Shown here in pieces: positions 1-8,919 of a stretch of 64,000 nt of DNA; within the stretch, counting starts at the first letter, position 1; every line of letters begins with the position of its first letter. The stretch is from Gemmata sp. (GTDB lineage: Bacteria > Planctomycetota > Planctomycetia > Gemmatales > Gemmataceae), in assembly GCA_025055115.1 (NCBI GenBank), contig JANWYJ010000029.1, positions 185,241 to 249,240 on the forward strand, read 5' to 3'. A program made the translations under genes and the position numbers. The notes beneath the pieces were generated by a model. The model did no database searches. It worked only from the letters and a program-made list of their open reading frames with translations, and was not told the DNA's origin.

Positions 1-54
1 GCCGTCCGGGAGCCGGTGGGGCGGTACCCGTTCACGCCAGCCCAACGCGGCCGG

Positions 55-1041
55 TTAGCGCCGGATGCGCAGGTTGGGGCCTTGCAGCGCGGCTTCGATC
101 TCGTCACGAGTGAGCCACGGCAAATCCCCCGGAACCGTGTGCTTCAGTGCTCCTAGGGCGGCTCCGTAGTGGATGGCTTTCTTGAGGTCGTTATCGAGCA
201 AACCGTGAAGAAGCCCGGCGGCCAGGGCATCGCCAGCGCCGAGCCGATCGACAATTTCCACGTCATACCATTCGGATTCGACGGTTTTCCCAGCACTGTA
301 GCCGACGGCCGCGAAGCGATTCCGCCACACCAGGGGGGCTTCCCGACGTGTTCCGGCGACGATTTTCACCCCAAATCGGGCTACCCATTCTTCCGCGACT
401 TCTGTGAAATCTTCGCCGGTAATGCCGAACAGATGCTCAGCGTCGGCTTCACTGGCAATCAGCAATTCGACCTTGGGTAACAACCGGGCCAGGACGGCGG
501 CGGCTTTCTCGCGGGACCATAATTGGGAGCGGTAGTTCAGATCGAAACTGACCTTCACCCGCGCTTGTTGAGCCGCGTCGAGAGCTTCCTCGACGACCTC
601 GGCAGCCCCGGGGCTGAGGGCGGCAGTGATGCCGGAGATGTGCAACCAGCGGGCTTGATCCAGAATGGCCGGCCAATCGAATAATCCCCGGCGAAGGTGT
701 GCCATGGCGGAATCGCGACGGTCGTAGAGGATGGCACTGGGGCGCGGGGCAGCGCCGAATTCGAGGAAGTACAGGCCACAGCGGCCTTCCTCGCTCATTT
801 GGATGAACGGATCGGCCACGCCGATTTCCCGGACGCGGTTGGCGATGAGCCGTCCCAAGGCATTGTTGGGTAGCCGCGACACCCAGGCGACCCGGCGGCC
901 CAAACGGGCCAGCGCCGCCGCCGTGTTCAGCTCGGCACCGCCAATTTCCACATCCAACGTCCGGGCCTGTTCAAGACGCTGAAAATGCGGCGGCGCTAAC
1001 CGCACCATCGCTTCGCCGAAAGCAATCACATCGTAGGGCAT
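55..1041 (-). CDS. kdgK: 2-keto-3-deoxygluconate kinase (PfkB family)
   Basis: This 328-residue protein belongs to the PfkB/ribokinase family. The N-terminal part has the family pattern with GGAELNTAAALARLG near residue 34, and the C-terminal part has the second signature DRLGAGDALAAGLLHG, whose Asp is the catalytic base and whose GAGD forms the anion hole. The predicted reaction is ATP-dependent phosphorylation of 2-keto-3-deoxygluconate to KDPG in the cytoplasm. The substrate is inferred mainly from the neighbour: the gene starts 4 bases after the stop of a KDPG aldolase gene on the same strand, so the two are an operon that would convert KDG to pyruvate and glyceraldehyde 3-phosphate. Another sugar kinase specificity, such as fructokinase, cannot be excluded from sequence alone. 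Confidence 0.85.
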   Translation of the reverse strand: MPYDVIAFGEAMVRLAPPHFQRLEQARTLDVEIGGAELNTAAALARLGRRVAWVSRLPNNALGRLIANRVREIGVADPFIQMSEEGRCGLYFLEFGAAPRPSAILYDRRDSAMAHLRRGLFDWPAILDQARWLHISGITAALSPGAAEVVEEALDAAQQARVKVSFDLNYRSQLWSREKAAAVLARLLPKVELLIASEADAEHLFGITGEDFTEVAEEWVARFGVKIVAGTRREAPLVWRNRFAAVGYSAGKTVESEWYDVEIVDRLGAGDALAAGLLHGLLDNDLKKAIHYGAALGALKHTVPGDLPWLTRDEIEAALQGPNLRIRR

Positions 1042-1045
1042 AGGG

Positions 1046-1693
1046 TCAACTCATGCGGTGTTGGCGAACAATTTCGACATATTGTTGGGCTAAGTGGGTA
1101 ATCCCGGCCCAATCGCCGGCGGCCACCAATTGCGGGTCTACCAACTGCCCGCCAATCCCCAAGCACGCGGCCCCGGCTTTCAAAAAAAGCCCCGCGGTGG
1201 CGACATCAACCCCCCCCGTGGGCATCAGGCGCACTTGGGGTAACGGACCGCGCAACGCCCGGAAAAAGGCTGGACCGACGACATCGGCCGGGAAAACCTT
1301 CACAATATCGGCCCCGGCCTCCCAAGCCCGCAGAACTTCTGTCGGCGTCAAAGCGCCGGGTATCACGACTTTGTCGTAACGACGACACAGTCGAATCACG
1401 TCGATGTTCAGGGTTGGCGCCACCAGGAATTCCGCGCCGGCCAGCAGGGCTGCCCGCGCCGTTTCCGGATCGAGAACCGTCCCCGCCCCCAAAAGCATCC
1501 GCGAGCCAAGTTGCCGTTGGGCGGCCCGGATCACCTCCAGAGCATTCGGGACCGTGAAGGTCACTTCGGCAACCTCCACACCCCCCGCGCACAAGGCTTC
1601 CATCACCGCCAGCAGCGGCTCTGGATCATCAAAACGCACCACAGCGACAATGCCACCGCGGAGAATCCGTTGCAGATTGTGTTCACGGCTCAT
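1046..1693 (-). CDS. eda: KDPG/KHG aldolase
   Basis: Class I aldolase of about 215 residues, the usual length for Eda. It cleaves 2-keto-3-deoxy-6-phosphogluconate to pyruvate and glyceraldehyde 3-phosphate. Visible family features are GIVAVVRFDD at the N terminus, the EVTFTVPNALEVI strand with the catalytic Glu, LLGAGTVLDPE, FLVAPTLN, the Schiff-base Lys in DIVKVFPAD and the phosphate-binding MPTGGV. The reading frame stays open to a TTG at 1729, but the ATG at 1693 (MSREHNLQ) matches the family N terminus better and is chosen here. It is the first gene of the eda-kdgK pair; the divergent TerC gene begins about 95 bases away, so this short gap should hold both promoters. Confidence 0.9.
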   Translation of the reverse strand: MSREHNLQRILRGGIVAVVRFDDPEPLLAVMEALCAGGVEVAEVTFTVPNALEVIRAAQRQLGSRMLLGAGTVLDPETARAALLAGAEFLVAPTLNIDVIRLCRRYDKVVIPGALTPTEVLRAWEAGADIVKVFPADVVGPAFFRALRGPLPQVRLMPTGGVDVATAGLFLKAGAACLGIGGQLVDPQLVAAGDWAGITHLAQQYVEIVRQHRMS

Positions 1694-1788
1694 GTCCGGG
1701 ATTGTTACGCTTGGAACGGCGATTGGCAACTGGTAGTTCCGCCTCGGGTTCGTAGACTTCTAGCGTTCCCTTCTGTGAAGGACATGCC

Positions 1789-3000
1789 ATGTCGGAACGT
1801 CTCAGGTCGTGGTGGTTTCTGGCACTGGGTTTGGCGGTGTTGCTGCTCGCAGTCTGGCGGCCAGTGATCGCTCAACCCACCCCCAGCGCAGGGCCTGACG
1901 ACCGCGATCCAGCGTACTTCCCCCAGGTGATTGTTGTTCCGGCCGCCGGTGGAGCCAGTATTGAAGGCCGATGGCAACAATCCACTGTCACGCTGCAAAC
2001 CGATTATGGTAGTACAACTATTCGATTGCAGCATGTGAAGCGAATCACGTTCCAGATGAACCCCGAAGGCGAGAGCTACGATACGGTCCAATTGGTGGAC
2101 AAAACCATCCTCCGCGGCCGGGTGGTGGCGGATACGTTTCTCATCGAGTTGAAGGCAGCGCACCAGCCCCTACCGATGACGCGCGCTGAGATTCGCGAAA
2201 TTCGGGTCGTCAACCCGGCCAGTTGGTCGCTCGTCGCTGTCGTCTTGGGGCTGGTTACCTTGGCGGCGATGGAGATTGTTCTGGGCGTTGATAACATCAT
2301 TTTTCTGGCAATTATTGCCAGCCGCTTACCGCCGGAGCAGCAGCCCAAGGCGCGGAAAATCGGCCTTGGCGCGGCTCTGGGGACACGCTTGGCTCTCCTT
2401 GGCTCGTTGTGGTTGTTGTTGGGTTTGACCGCACCGCTTTTCACCTTGCCCGATCTTGGCGTTCTCCGCGATATGGAAGCGCGGGAAGTGTCCCTTCGCG
2501 ATCTGATTCTGCTGGCTGGTGGTTTGTTTCTCATCGGCAAAAGCACTTTTGAGATTCATAAGAAGCTCGAAGAGGCCCGCGCCGCCGCCCACGGGGATGC
2601 TTCGGCCACGCCCCGACCCGCCAGTTTTGCTTGGACCATTGTGACCATCGCCATCATCGACATCGTATTCTCCCTCGATTCGGTCATTACGGCCATTGGG
2701 ATGGTGGAGCAAATTTGGGTGATGGTTGTGGCGATGGTGATCGCTATGGTCGTGATGCTCTACTTCGCCGGGCCGATCGCCGAATTTGTCGAACGGCATC
2801 CCACGATCAAGGTTCTCGCGCTGAGCTTTCTCATACTCATCGGCGTCATGTTGGTGGCGGAAGGCTTGGGCCAGCACATCGACAAAGGCTACATTTACAC
2901 GGCGATGAGCTTTTCGCTGATTGTGGAATTGATCAACATGCGGCTGCGGCGGGCCAAGACGGCCACGCCGGCAGACGAGAAATCCAGCGGTGGATTGTAA
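1789..3000 (+). CDS. TerC family integral membrane protein with extra N-terminal exported domain
   Basis: A 403-residue protein. Residues 1-29 form a signal peptide or anchor (hydrophobic FLALGLAVLLLAVW, then VIAQP). Residues about 40-135 form a soluble, beta-rich domain with no motif I recognise. From about residue 145 on there is a TerC domain with about seven membrane helices, including the acidic motif EIVLGVDNIIFLAI and a second acidic helix IIDIVFSLDSVITAIGM. TerC proteins are linked to metal ion efflux, notably manganese loading of exported proteins, and to tellurite resistance. Ordinary TerC proteins lack the N-terminal domain, so its role is unknown. The ATG is preceded by AAGGA at a good distance. 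Confidence 0.85.
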   Translation: MSERLRSWWFLALGLAVLLLAVWRPVIAQPTPSAGPDDRDPAYFPQVIVVPAAGGASIEGRWQQSTVTLQTDYGSTTIRLQHVKRITFQMNPEGESYDTVQLVDKTILRGRVVADTFLIELKAAHQPLPMTRAEIREIRVVNPASWSLVAVVLGLVTLAAMEIVLGVDNIIFLAIIASRLPPEQQPKARKIGLGAALGTRLALLGSLWLLLGLTAPLFTLPDLGVLRDMEAREVSLRDLILLAGGLFLIGKSTFEIHKKLEEARAAAHGDASATPRPASFAWTIVTIAIIDIVFSLDSVITAIGMVEQIWVMVVAMVIAMVVMLYFAGPIAEFVERHPTIKVLALSFLILIGVMLVAEGLGQHIDKGYIYTAMSFSLIVELINMRLRRAKTATPADEKSSGGL

Positions 3001-3097
3001 CCCGTCGTTGCCGGGCCTTGTCACAACGGCTGCGGCTTCGCTTGCAACCCGGCGTTGGGCTTCGATAATCTGATGATGAGGTTCGTGAGGGGCTGGC

Positions 3098-6000
3098 ATG
3101 GCCGATGCGTATCGCTGTTCTCTCGGCCACATCTGGAACCGGCAGGCTGGTGATACGACAGCGGCTTGCCCGGTTTGCGGCGATACCACGTTGGTGGCGG
3201 TAACGGTGGAGGAAAAGCCCGCAGTGTTCGTGGTGGCCACCGCGCAACCGGCCAGCGGTCAGTCGGAAACCCAAGCCCTGCCGCGGCCCGTTGCCCCGAG
3301 CGTCGCCGATGGCTCCGCGGCGGTGTCGGCGCTTGTTGCGGAGGGTGCCGCGGGATCCGATCCGTCCTTTTCCTCACTGGCCCATGTGTTGGCCGGGCGC
3401 GGGTTGACCGATTCCAGCGTCGTCCCGTTGGAGGCTGAGCCGGACCGCTCCGACTTCGCCCCGCCGCTGGTTCCGGGTTACGACATTCTTCATGAAGTGG
3501 GCCGCGGCGGGATGGGGGTTGTTTATAAGGCCCGGCAAGTGAGCCTCAACCGGCTGGTGGCGTTGAAGATGATTTTGTCGGGTAGCCACGCCGGACCCGC
3601 CGAACGGGAACGTTTTCGCCGCGAAGCCGAAGCGGTCGCCAAGCTGCAACATCCTAACATTGTCCAGATTTACGACATCGGCGAAGCCAACAATCACCCC
3701 TATTTGGCGCTGGAATTTGTCGAAGGCGGCAGTCTGGCACAATACATCGGTCCTGCGCCATGGGAGCCGGCGGAAGCCGCGGCGCTGGTTGCGCAATTGG
3801 CCCGGGCCATGCAGTACGCTCACGACGCCGGGATTATCCACCGCGACCTCAAGCCGGGCAACATTCTGCTCGCCAGGTCCGAACGCCAGGCCGATGGACC
3901 GCGCCTCCGCCAATCGTCGCCACCCGCATTGCGACCGCTGCCGCCCTTCATTCCCAAAGTGACCGATTTTGGCCTGGCCAAACGGTTGGACGAATCGTTG
4001 GGCGGGGGGGATGGTGGTACGCAAACTGGGGCCGTCGTCGGCACCCCCAGTTATATTGCACCGGAACAAGCCGGGGGCAAATCCCGTGAGATTGGCCCGG
4101 CGACCGATGTTTACGCCCTGGGGGCAATCCTCTACGAACTGCTCACAGCCCGGCCACCGTTTCGCGGCGAAACACCACTGGCGACCGTCCTGCAGGTTCT
4201 TCATGATGATCCCGTGCCGCCCCAACGGCTCAATCCGCTGGTGCCCCGCGATCTCGAAACGATCTGTTTGAAGTGTTTGTCGAAACAACCGACGCAGCGC
4301 TATGCGACGGCGGCGGCCCTGGCCGACGATCTGGAGCGTTTTCTTCGCGGCGAACCCATTCATGCACGGCCACTGTCAGCCTGGGGCCGGGGGGTCAAAT
4401 GGGCGCGACGGCACCCGACGATCGCTACGCTGTTGTTCATGACAGTGACGGCTACCATCGCCCTGGTGACAGTTCTGTCGGTTGCCTTCGTGCGTGTCCG
4501 CGAGGCTGTCCGCGATCGTGAATACGAAGCCCGGGTGGCCCAACACGAACGCGACCGGGCCGAAGCCGCCAAAAAAGAAGCCGAACAGCTGGCCGCGGAA
4601 ATCGAAAAACGCCGCATCGAAGCGGTTCAAAAAGCGCGCTTGCTGGCTGAAGAAGCCGAACGTACACGCCGAGCCGCCTACGCCTTGCAGTTGTCCCAGG
4701 TGGCCATCCTCTGCGAACGCGATCCGCTGCGAGCGGCGATGCTGCTCGAAGATGAAACGCGCTGCCCGAAAGAACTGCGCGACTTCACCTGGCATTATCT
4801 GCGCCGCTTGTGCCAACGGGATGATCGTTCGTACATCGAGCACCAGCCCGACGATCCTCTCCGGACGGCCGCCTATGCTCCGCATGGGTTGCTGGTCGCC
4901 ACCGCCGGCGAAGCCGGAACGATCCGGGTCTGGGACCCGCATTCGGGGCGGACCTGGTTGATTCTCACGGGCCATCAGGGAGCGGTTCATCACGTCGCCT
5001 TCAATGCCGAAGGGACGTTGCTGGCCTCCGCGGGGGCCGATGGCACTGTGCGTTTGTGGGTCATCCCCCCGAGGGTTCTCGACGAACTGCGGCGACCCAG
5101 TTGGCTTCCGTTGCCCTCGGGTACCAAACCGTTGGTCGTGTCCCCCGCGTTGACCTTGACCGATGGGGATAGCGACAACGACGTTCGCTGTGTCGCGTTC
5201 AGCCCCGATGGCCGCCAACTGGTCAGCGGCAGCGACGATGGCATGCTCCGCTGGTGGGACTTGACCGGATGGCGGCCCGTGCCGGCGGAGATCGCGATCT
5301 TTGGCGGCGGAGGGGCCGTCGCCGCCCTGCTGGCGCAGGCCAATCAGTCGCCCGAGGCCCGCCCGGTGTGGGTTCAACGGCGGTTTCTGGCTCATAAAGG
5401 GGGGGTGTACTGCTTAGCATTTTCTCACAATGGTGAAATTTTGGCCAGTGGTGGGCGCGATCAGCTGGCCAAAATCTGGACCGGCGATGGCGGCAAGTAC
5501 CTGCAATCGCTGCCCGAACGCGGCCTGCATGCCGACGCCGTCCGGGCCATTGCCGTTTCCCCCAACGGCGAGTTGGTGGCCACGACGCATAACGGTACTC
5601 CCCCCACGGTGCGTATCTTCCATCGCCCAACGCGCCGCGAACGCCGCCTTTTTGGCCATACGCGTTCGATTTACGCTCTGGCCTTCAGCGACGATGGCTT
5701 GGTTCTGGCCAGTGCGGGCTTCGATAAAACCGTTCGCTTATGGGACCCGGACGAAGGTCGTGAACGGGGGCACCTCGTCGGCCATGCCCAGCAGATCAAC
5801 GCGGTCGCCTTTGCTCCTGATCGCCGCACTGTGGTTTCGGCCGGCATGGATGGACTGGCCATCGTGTGGCAAACGACCGCCCGCACCCACGAAGCCGAGG
5901 AATTGATTCGCAGTACCCGCGACCCTTTGGGACGGACCAGTGCCCAGAGCCTCAGGGCGTTGGGCCTCAATTCCGATGGCACTACCTTCGTGGTTGCGGA

Positions 6001-6991
6001 CGATCTGGGGCAAATTCGCATGTACACCAGCGATGTCGTTGCGCCCGGGAACCGTCCGCGGCCAGGACCACCGGGGCCGTTGGCCTTGACGGAACTGCGT
6101 TTTCAACCCCCGCCGACCGACCGCGGCGGACCCCGAGCGGCCGCGGTTTCGCCCGATGGTCGCCGTTTCGTGGTCGCGGTGGAAAGTGGCATGTTCGTCT
6201 GGTTGCCGCCGCAGTTGCGCTGGCAACCGGCGCCGCTGCGGCCGCCGCGGCCCGGTAACTTCCCACGCTACGTCTTCATACCGACGCCCAGCCCTGTTTT
6301 CGCGGTGAAGTTCGACCCCACCGGCCGTTGGATCGCCACGGTCGATACGGACGCCGTCCGCCTCTACGACACGCACAATTGGGCCGATTCCGCCGAGGGC
6401 AACGCACAACTTCACGGGGGGGGGCGGATTCTCTTGGCCACCCCCGGGGTGCGCCGTTTGGCCTTCCACCCCAGCCGCAATTGGATCGCTGTGGCCGTGG
6501 AAAGTGGTCTGAAGCTCATGACCACCGATGGCGTCGTCCTGGCCGATGACCCCCACAGCCATCACCGCTGGGTGGGCGGCAGCGAGTTCCGCCCGGATGT
6601 GGAATCGTTGGCGTTTGATAGCTCCGGCACCCGGCTGGCCACCGGTGATACCAGTGGCGTCATCAAATTGTGGACCGTCGAAACCAACGGTCAACTCAAA
6701 CCTCTGCACGAGCTGGTCGGCCATGCTGGGGCTGTCTTTGGCTTGGCGTTCAGCCCCGATGGTCGGACCCTTGCTTCGGGCAGTGACGACCGCACCGTGA
6801 TCCTCTGGGACCCCGTTTCGCGGCAAGAACGCCTGACCCTCACCGGGCATGCCGATCGCATTCTCGATTTAGCGTTCAATGCCAATAACACCATGCTCAC
6901 CACTGTCAGCCGCGACGGCGCGGTGAAGCGGTGGCGGGCCGATGTCCGCCCGGCCCCCGAGAGCCGCCCACCGGCTTTACCGGAGTTCTGA
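3098..6991 (+). CDS. Serine/threonine protein kinase fused to WD40 repeats
   Basis: A 1297-residue signalling protein of a type abundant in planctomycetes. In order it has a small N-terminal zinc-ribbon-like segment (C7, H11, then CPVC at 24-27); a disordered linker; a kinase domain at about 128-395 with glycine loop GRGGMG, ATP Lys157, HRDLKPGN with catalytic Asp250 and DFG at 300; a single membrane helix at about 441-465; a charged coiled coil (REYEARVAQHERDRAEAAKKEAE) to about 520; and WD40 repeats from about 590 to the end, with many SPDGR...SGSDD...LWD blades. The topology puts the kinase in the cytoplasm and, if the single helix crosses the membrane, the propeller outside. All catalytic residues are present. 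Start is supported by GAGGGG upstream. Confidence 0.93.
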   Translation: MADAYRCSLGHIWNRQAGDTTAACPVCGDTTLVAVTVEEKPAVFVVATAQPASGQSETQALPRPVAPSVADGSAAVSALVAEGAAGSDPSFSSLAHVLAGRGLTDSSVVPLEAEPDRSDFAPPLVPGYDILHEVGRGGMGVVYKARQVSLNRLVALKMILSGSHAGPAERERFRREAEAVAKLQHPNIVQIYDIGEANNHPYLALEFVEGGSLAQYIGPAPWEPAEAAALVAQLARAMQYAHDAGIIHRDLKPGNILLARSERQADGPRLRQSSPPALRPLPPFIPKVTDFGLAKRLDESLGGGDGGTQTGAVVGTPSYIAPEQAGGKSREIGPATDVYALGAILYELLTARPPFRGETPLATVLQVLHDDPVPPQRLNPLVPRDLETICLKCLSKQPTQRYATAAALADDLERFLRGEPIHARPLSAWGRGVKWARRHPTIATLLFMTVTATIALVTVLSVAFVRVREAVRDREYEARVAQHERDRAEAAKKEAEQLAAEIEKRRIEAVQKARLLAEEAERTRRAAYALQLSQVAILCERDPLRAAMLLEDETRCPKELRDFTWHYLRRLCQRDDRSYIEHQPDDPLRTAAYAPHGLLVATAGEAGTIRVWDPHSGRTWLILTGHQGAVHHVAFNAEGTLLASAGADGTVRLWVIPPRVLDELRRPSWLPLPSGTKPLVVSPALTLTDGDSDNDVRCVAFSPDGRQLVSGSDDGMLRWWDLTGWRPVPAEIAIFGGGGAVAALLAQANQSPEARPVWVQRRFLAHKGGVYCLAFSHNGEILASGGRDQLAKIWTGDGGKYLQSLPERGLHADAVRAIAVSPNGELVATTHNGTPPTVRIFHRPTRRERRLFGHTRSIYALAFSDDGLVLASAGFDKTVRLWDPDEGRERGHLVGHAQQINAVAFAPDRRTVVSAGMDGLAIVWQTTARTHEAEELIRSTRDPLGRTSAQSLRALGLNSDGTTFVVADDLGQIRMYTSDVVAPGNRPRPGPPGPLALTELRFQPPPTDRGGPRAAAVSPDGRRFVVAVESGMFVWLPPQLRWQPAPLRPPRPGNFPRYVFIPTPSPVFAVKFDPTGRWIATVDTDAVRLYDTHNWADSAEGNAQLHGGGRILLATPGVRRLAFHPSRNWIAVAVESGLKLMTTDGVVLADDPHSHHRWVGGSEFRPDVESLAFDSSGTRLATGDTSGVIKLWTVETNGQLKPLHELVGHAGAVFGLAFSPDGRTLASGSDDRTVILWDPVSRQERLTLTGHADRILDLAFNANNTMLTTVSRDGAVKRWRADVRPAPESRPPALPEF

Positions 6992-7108
6992 CGGGCGGAT
7001 TTATCATTGCCGCGGCTTGGCGGCACCCAGACGTAGCCTCTCGTCCCCTGTGGGCCGAACCCGGCTCGGCAGCCAATGGCGGCGTTCGGAACGCCGATGG
7101 CCGATCCG

Positions 7109-7894
7109 TTACTTGAGGGGCGAATAATCGGTCGGTTTCAGAAATTCCGATACGACACCGCCTTGGGGTTCGGTCAAGCTGCCACCGGCTTTCTCCTCAC
7201 TGGCCTGGCGGGCAGCCAGCCAAGCGGGGTCTTGGCGGAACGCGGCGAAGGATTTTGCTGCCGCCTCCGGGCTTTTGTGTGCCAGTAAGTAAATGAGCAT
7301 CCGGTCGTCGTCCTTCTGCCCTTTGAGCACGTTCCAATAAACGATGTTGGTCATCCCGTGCTTTTCAAAAAGCTTCAGCGTGTGATTCTTGAAACGGTCG
7401 TTGAGGTGACCGAGGTTGCCCTTCGTCGCGGTGTAGGTACGCAGTTCAAAAACGCGCTCCTCGCGGCTTTTTTCGATTTTTAAGGGTGGGGAATAGTCGG
7501 TGGGGGTGAGGAAACGCGAAGTGATTTTGCTCACCAGTGGGCCATCTTTTTCGCTTTCCGCCACCACTTTTTTCCACGCCGGATCGGCGGCGAAGTTCTT
7601 GAACGCCTGATCGCGGGCCTCCTTACTGGGCGCTGCGATGAAGTACACCAACTTATTCTCCGGATTGTCCCCCACCGGGACGAAGTAGCCCACATTGGTC
7701 AGCCCGTGTTTTTCGAAGAGCCGGGTGGTGTGATCGCGAAACCGGGCGTGCAAGGCCTCCAATTTCCCCGGGGTGGCATAATAGACGCGCATCTCGTAGA
7801 CCATGGCCGGCTTTGTGTCCTGAGCGGTTGTCAACGCCGTTATGGTGGCTGTCGCGGCCGCTATCAGTACGGCCCGAGAAAGCATCCGACGCAT
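7109..7894 (-). CDS. Exported NIPSNAP family protein with two domains
   Basis: About 261 residues with a signal peptide (MLSRAVLIAAATATITALTTA) followed by two tandem NIPSNAP domains. The repeats are obvious: VYEMRVYYATPGKLEALHARF and FEKHGLTNVGYF in the first, VFELRTYTATKGNLGHLNDRF and FEKHGMTNIVYW in the second. NIPSNAP domains are dimeric alpha-beta barrels of largely unknown function. The open frame extends 37 codons further upstream, but the ATG at 7894 is preceded by AAGGAGAACGT, a clear ribosome binding site, and gives a normal signal peptide. The gene converges on the kinase-WD40 gene and diverges from dapF. Confidence 0.85.
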   Translation of the reverse strand: MRRMLSRAVLIAAATATITALTTAQDTKPAMVYEMRVYYATPGKLEALHARFRDHTTRLFEKHGLTNVGYFVPVGDNPENKLVYFIAAPSKEARDQAFKNFAADPAWKKVVAESEKDGPLVSKITSRFLTPTDYSPPLKIEKSREERVFELRTYTATKGNLGHLNDRFKNHTLKLFEKHGMTNIVYWNVLKGQKDDDRMLIYLLAHKSPEAAAKSFAAFRQDPAWLAARQASEEKAGGSLTEPQGGVVSEFLKPTDYSPLK

Positions 7895-8064
7895 ACGTTC
7901 TCCTTGTTGGGGCAGAATGACTATGGGCTGAACCCCTGAAAGACATACAAAAAATCGCGATGATGTCTCGTTTTGGCCCGGCGAGAGTCGGCCCTCAGGG
8001 GCCAAACGGCCTCTGTTTGCGATCGAGTTGCGAGAATCACGGCCATCCTGGCGAGGATGTGGCG

Positions 8065-8919
8065 ATGCGCTTCACCAAAATGCACGGTCTGGGCAACGAC
8101 TATGTGTATGTTGACTGCATCCGGCAGCGGCCACCGGCCGACCCGGCGGCGCTAGCCCGCCGCATCAGCGACCGACATTTCGGCGTTGGCTCCGATGGTC
8201 TGATCCTCATTGGCCCCAGTGAGCGGGCCGATGCCCGGATGCGGATGTTCAACGCCGACGGTTCGGAATCGGAAATGTGTGGCAATGGCATCCGTTGCGT
8301 GGCCAAGTTCGTCTACGATCATGGGATCGCCACCAAACCGCGCCTGACCATCGAAACCGGTCGGGGTGTGCTGACGCTCGATGTGGAAGTGCAGGACGGG
8401 AAGGTGTCCCGCGTGCGTGTCAATATGGGCGAACCGATTCTCGAAGCTGCGAAAATCCCCACGACACTCCCGGGCGACCCGCCGCGGAATGCGCTGTTAG
8501 TCGTCGGTGGACGGGAGTTCGCCGTGACCTGCGTGTCGATGGGCAACCCGCATGCGGTCTTGTATGTCGGCGACGAGTTTTTCCGGACAGACGACCGGGA
8601 CTGGGTCGCGGAATTCGGGCCGAAAATCGAGCATCATGAGGCTTTCCCACGCCGGGTCAACGTTCACTTTGTGAAGGTCCATTCGCCGACCGAAGTGACC
8701 CTGCGGACCTGGGAACGCGGCAGTGGAATGACGCTGGCGTGCGGCACCGGTGCCTGCGCGGTGTGCGTTGCTGGTGTACTGACGGGCCGCACCCAGCGGA
8801 AAATCCTCGCCCATCTGCCCGGCGGTGATCTCGAATTGGAATGGTCGGCGGCGGATAACTGCGTGTACAAAACCGGTCCAGCGACCGAAGTTTTCACCGG
8901 TGAGTGGCCTGCGGCGTGA
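8065..8919 (+). CDS. dapF: Diaminopimelate epimerase
   Basis: A 284-residue enzyme that interconverts LL- and meso-diaminopimelate in lysine and peptidoglycan precursor synthesis. Family signatures are [17 protein letters not shown] at the N terminus, the first catalytic Cys in [10 protein letters not shown] and the second in [13 protein letters not shown], separated by about 140 residues as expected. The ATG at 8065 is chosen because it gives the canonical N terminus and has GAGGAT upstream; the longer open frame from 7960 has no family support. A functional dapF is worth noting because planctomycetes were long described as lacking peptidoglycan. The stop codon overlaps the start of the next gene. 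Confidence 0.95.
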   Translation: MRFTKMHGLGNDYVYVDCIRQRPPADPAALARRISDRHFGVGSDGLILIGPSERADARMRMFNADGSESEMCGNGIRCVAKFVYDHGIATKPRLTIETGRGVLTLDVEVQDGKVSRVRVNMGEPILEAAKIPTTLPGDPPRNALLVVGGREFAVTCVSMGNPHAVLYVGDEFFRTDDRDWVAEFGPKIEHHEAFPRRVNVHFVKVHSPTEVTLRTWERGSGMTLACGTGACAVCVAGVLTGRTQRKILAHLPGGDLELEWSAADNCVYKTGPATEVFTGEWPAA

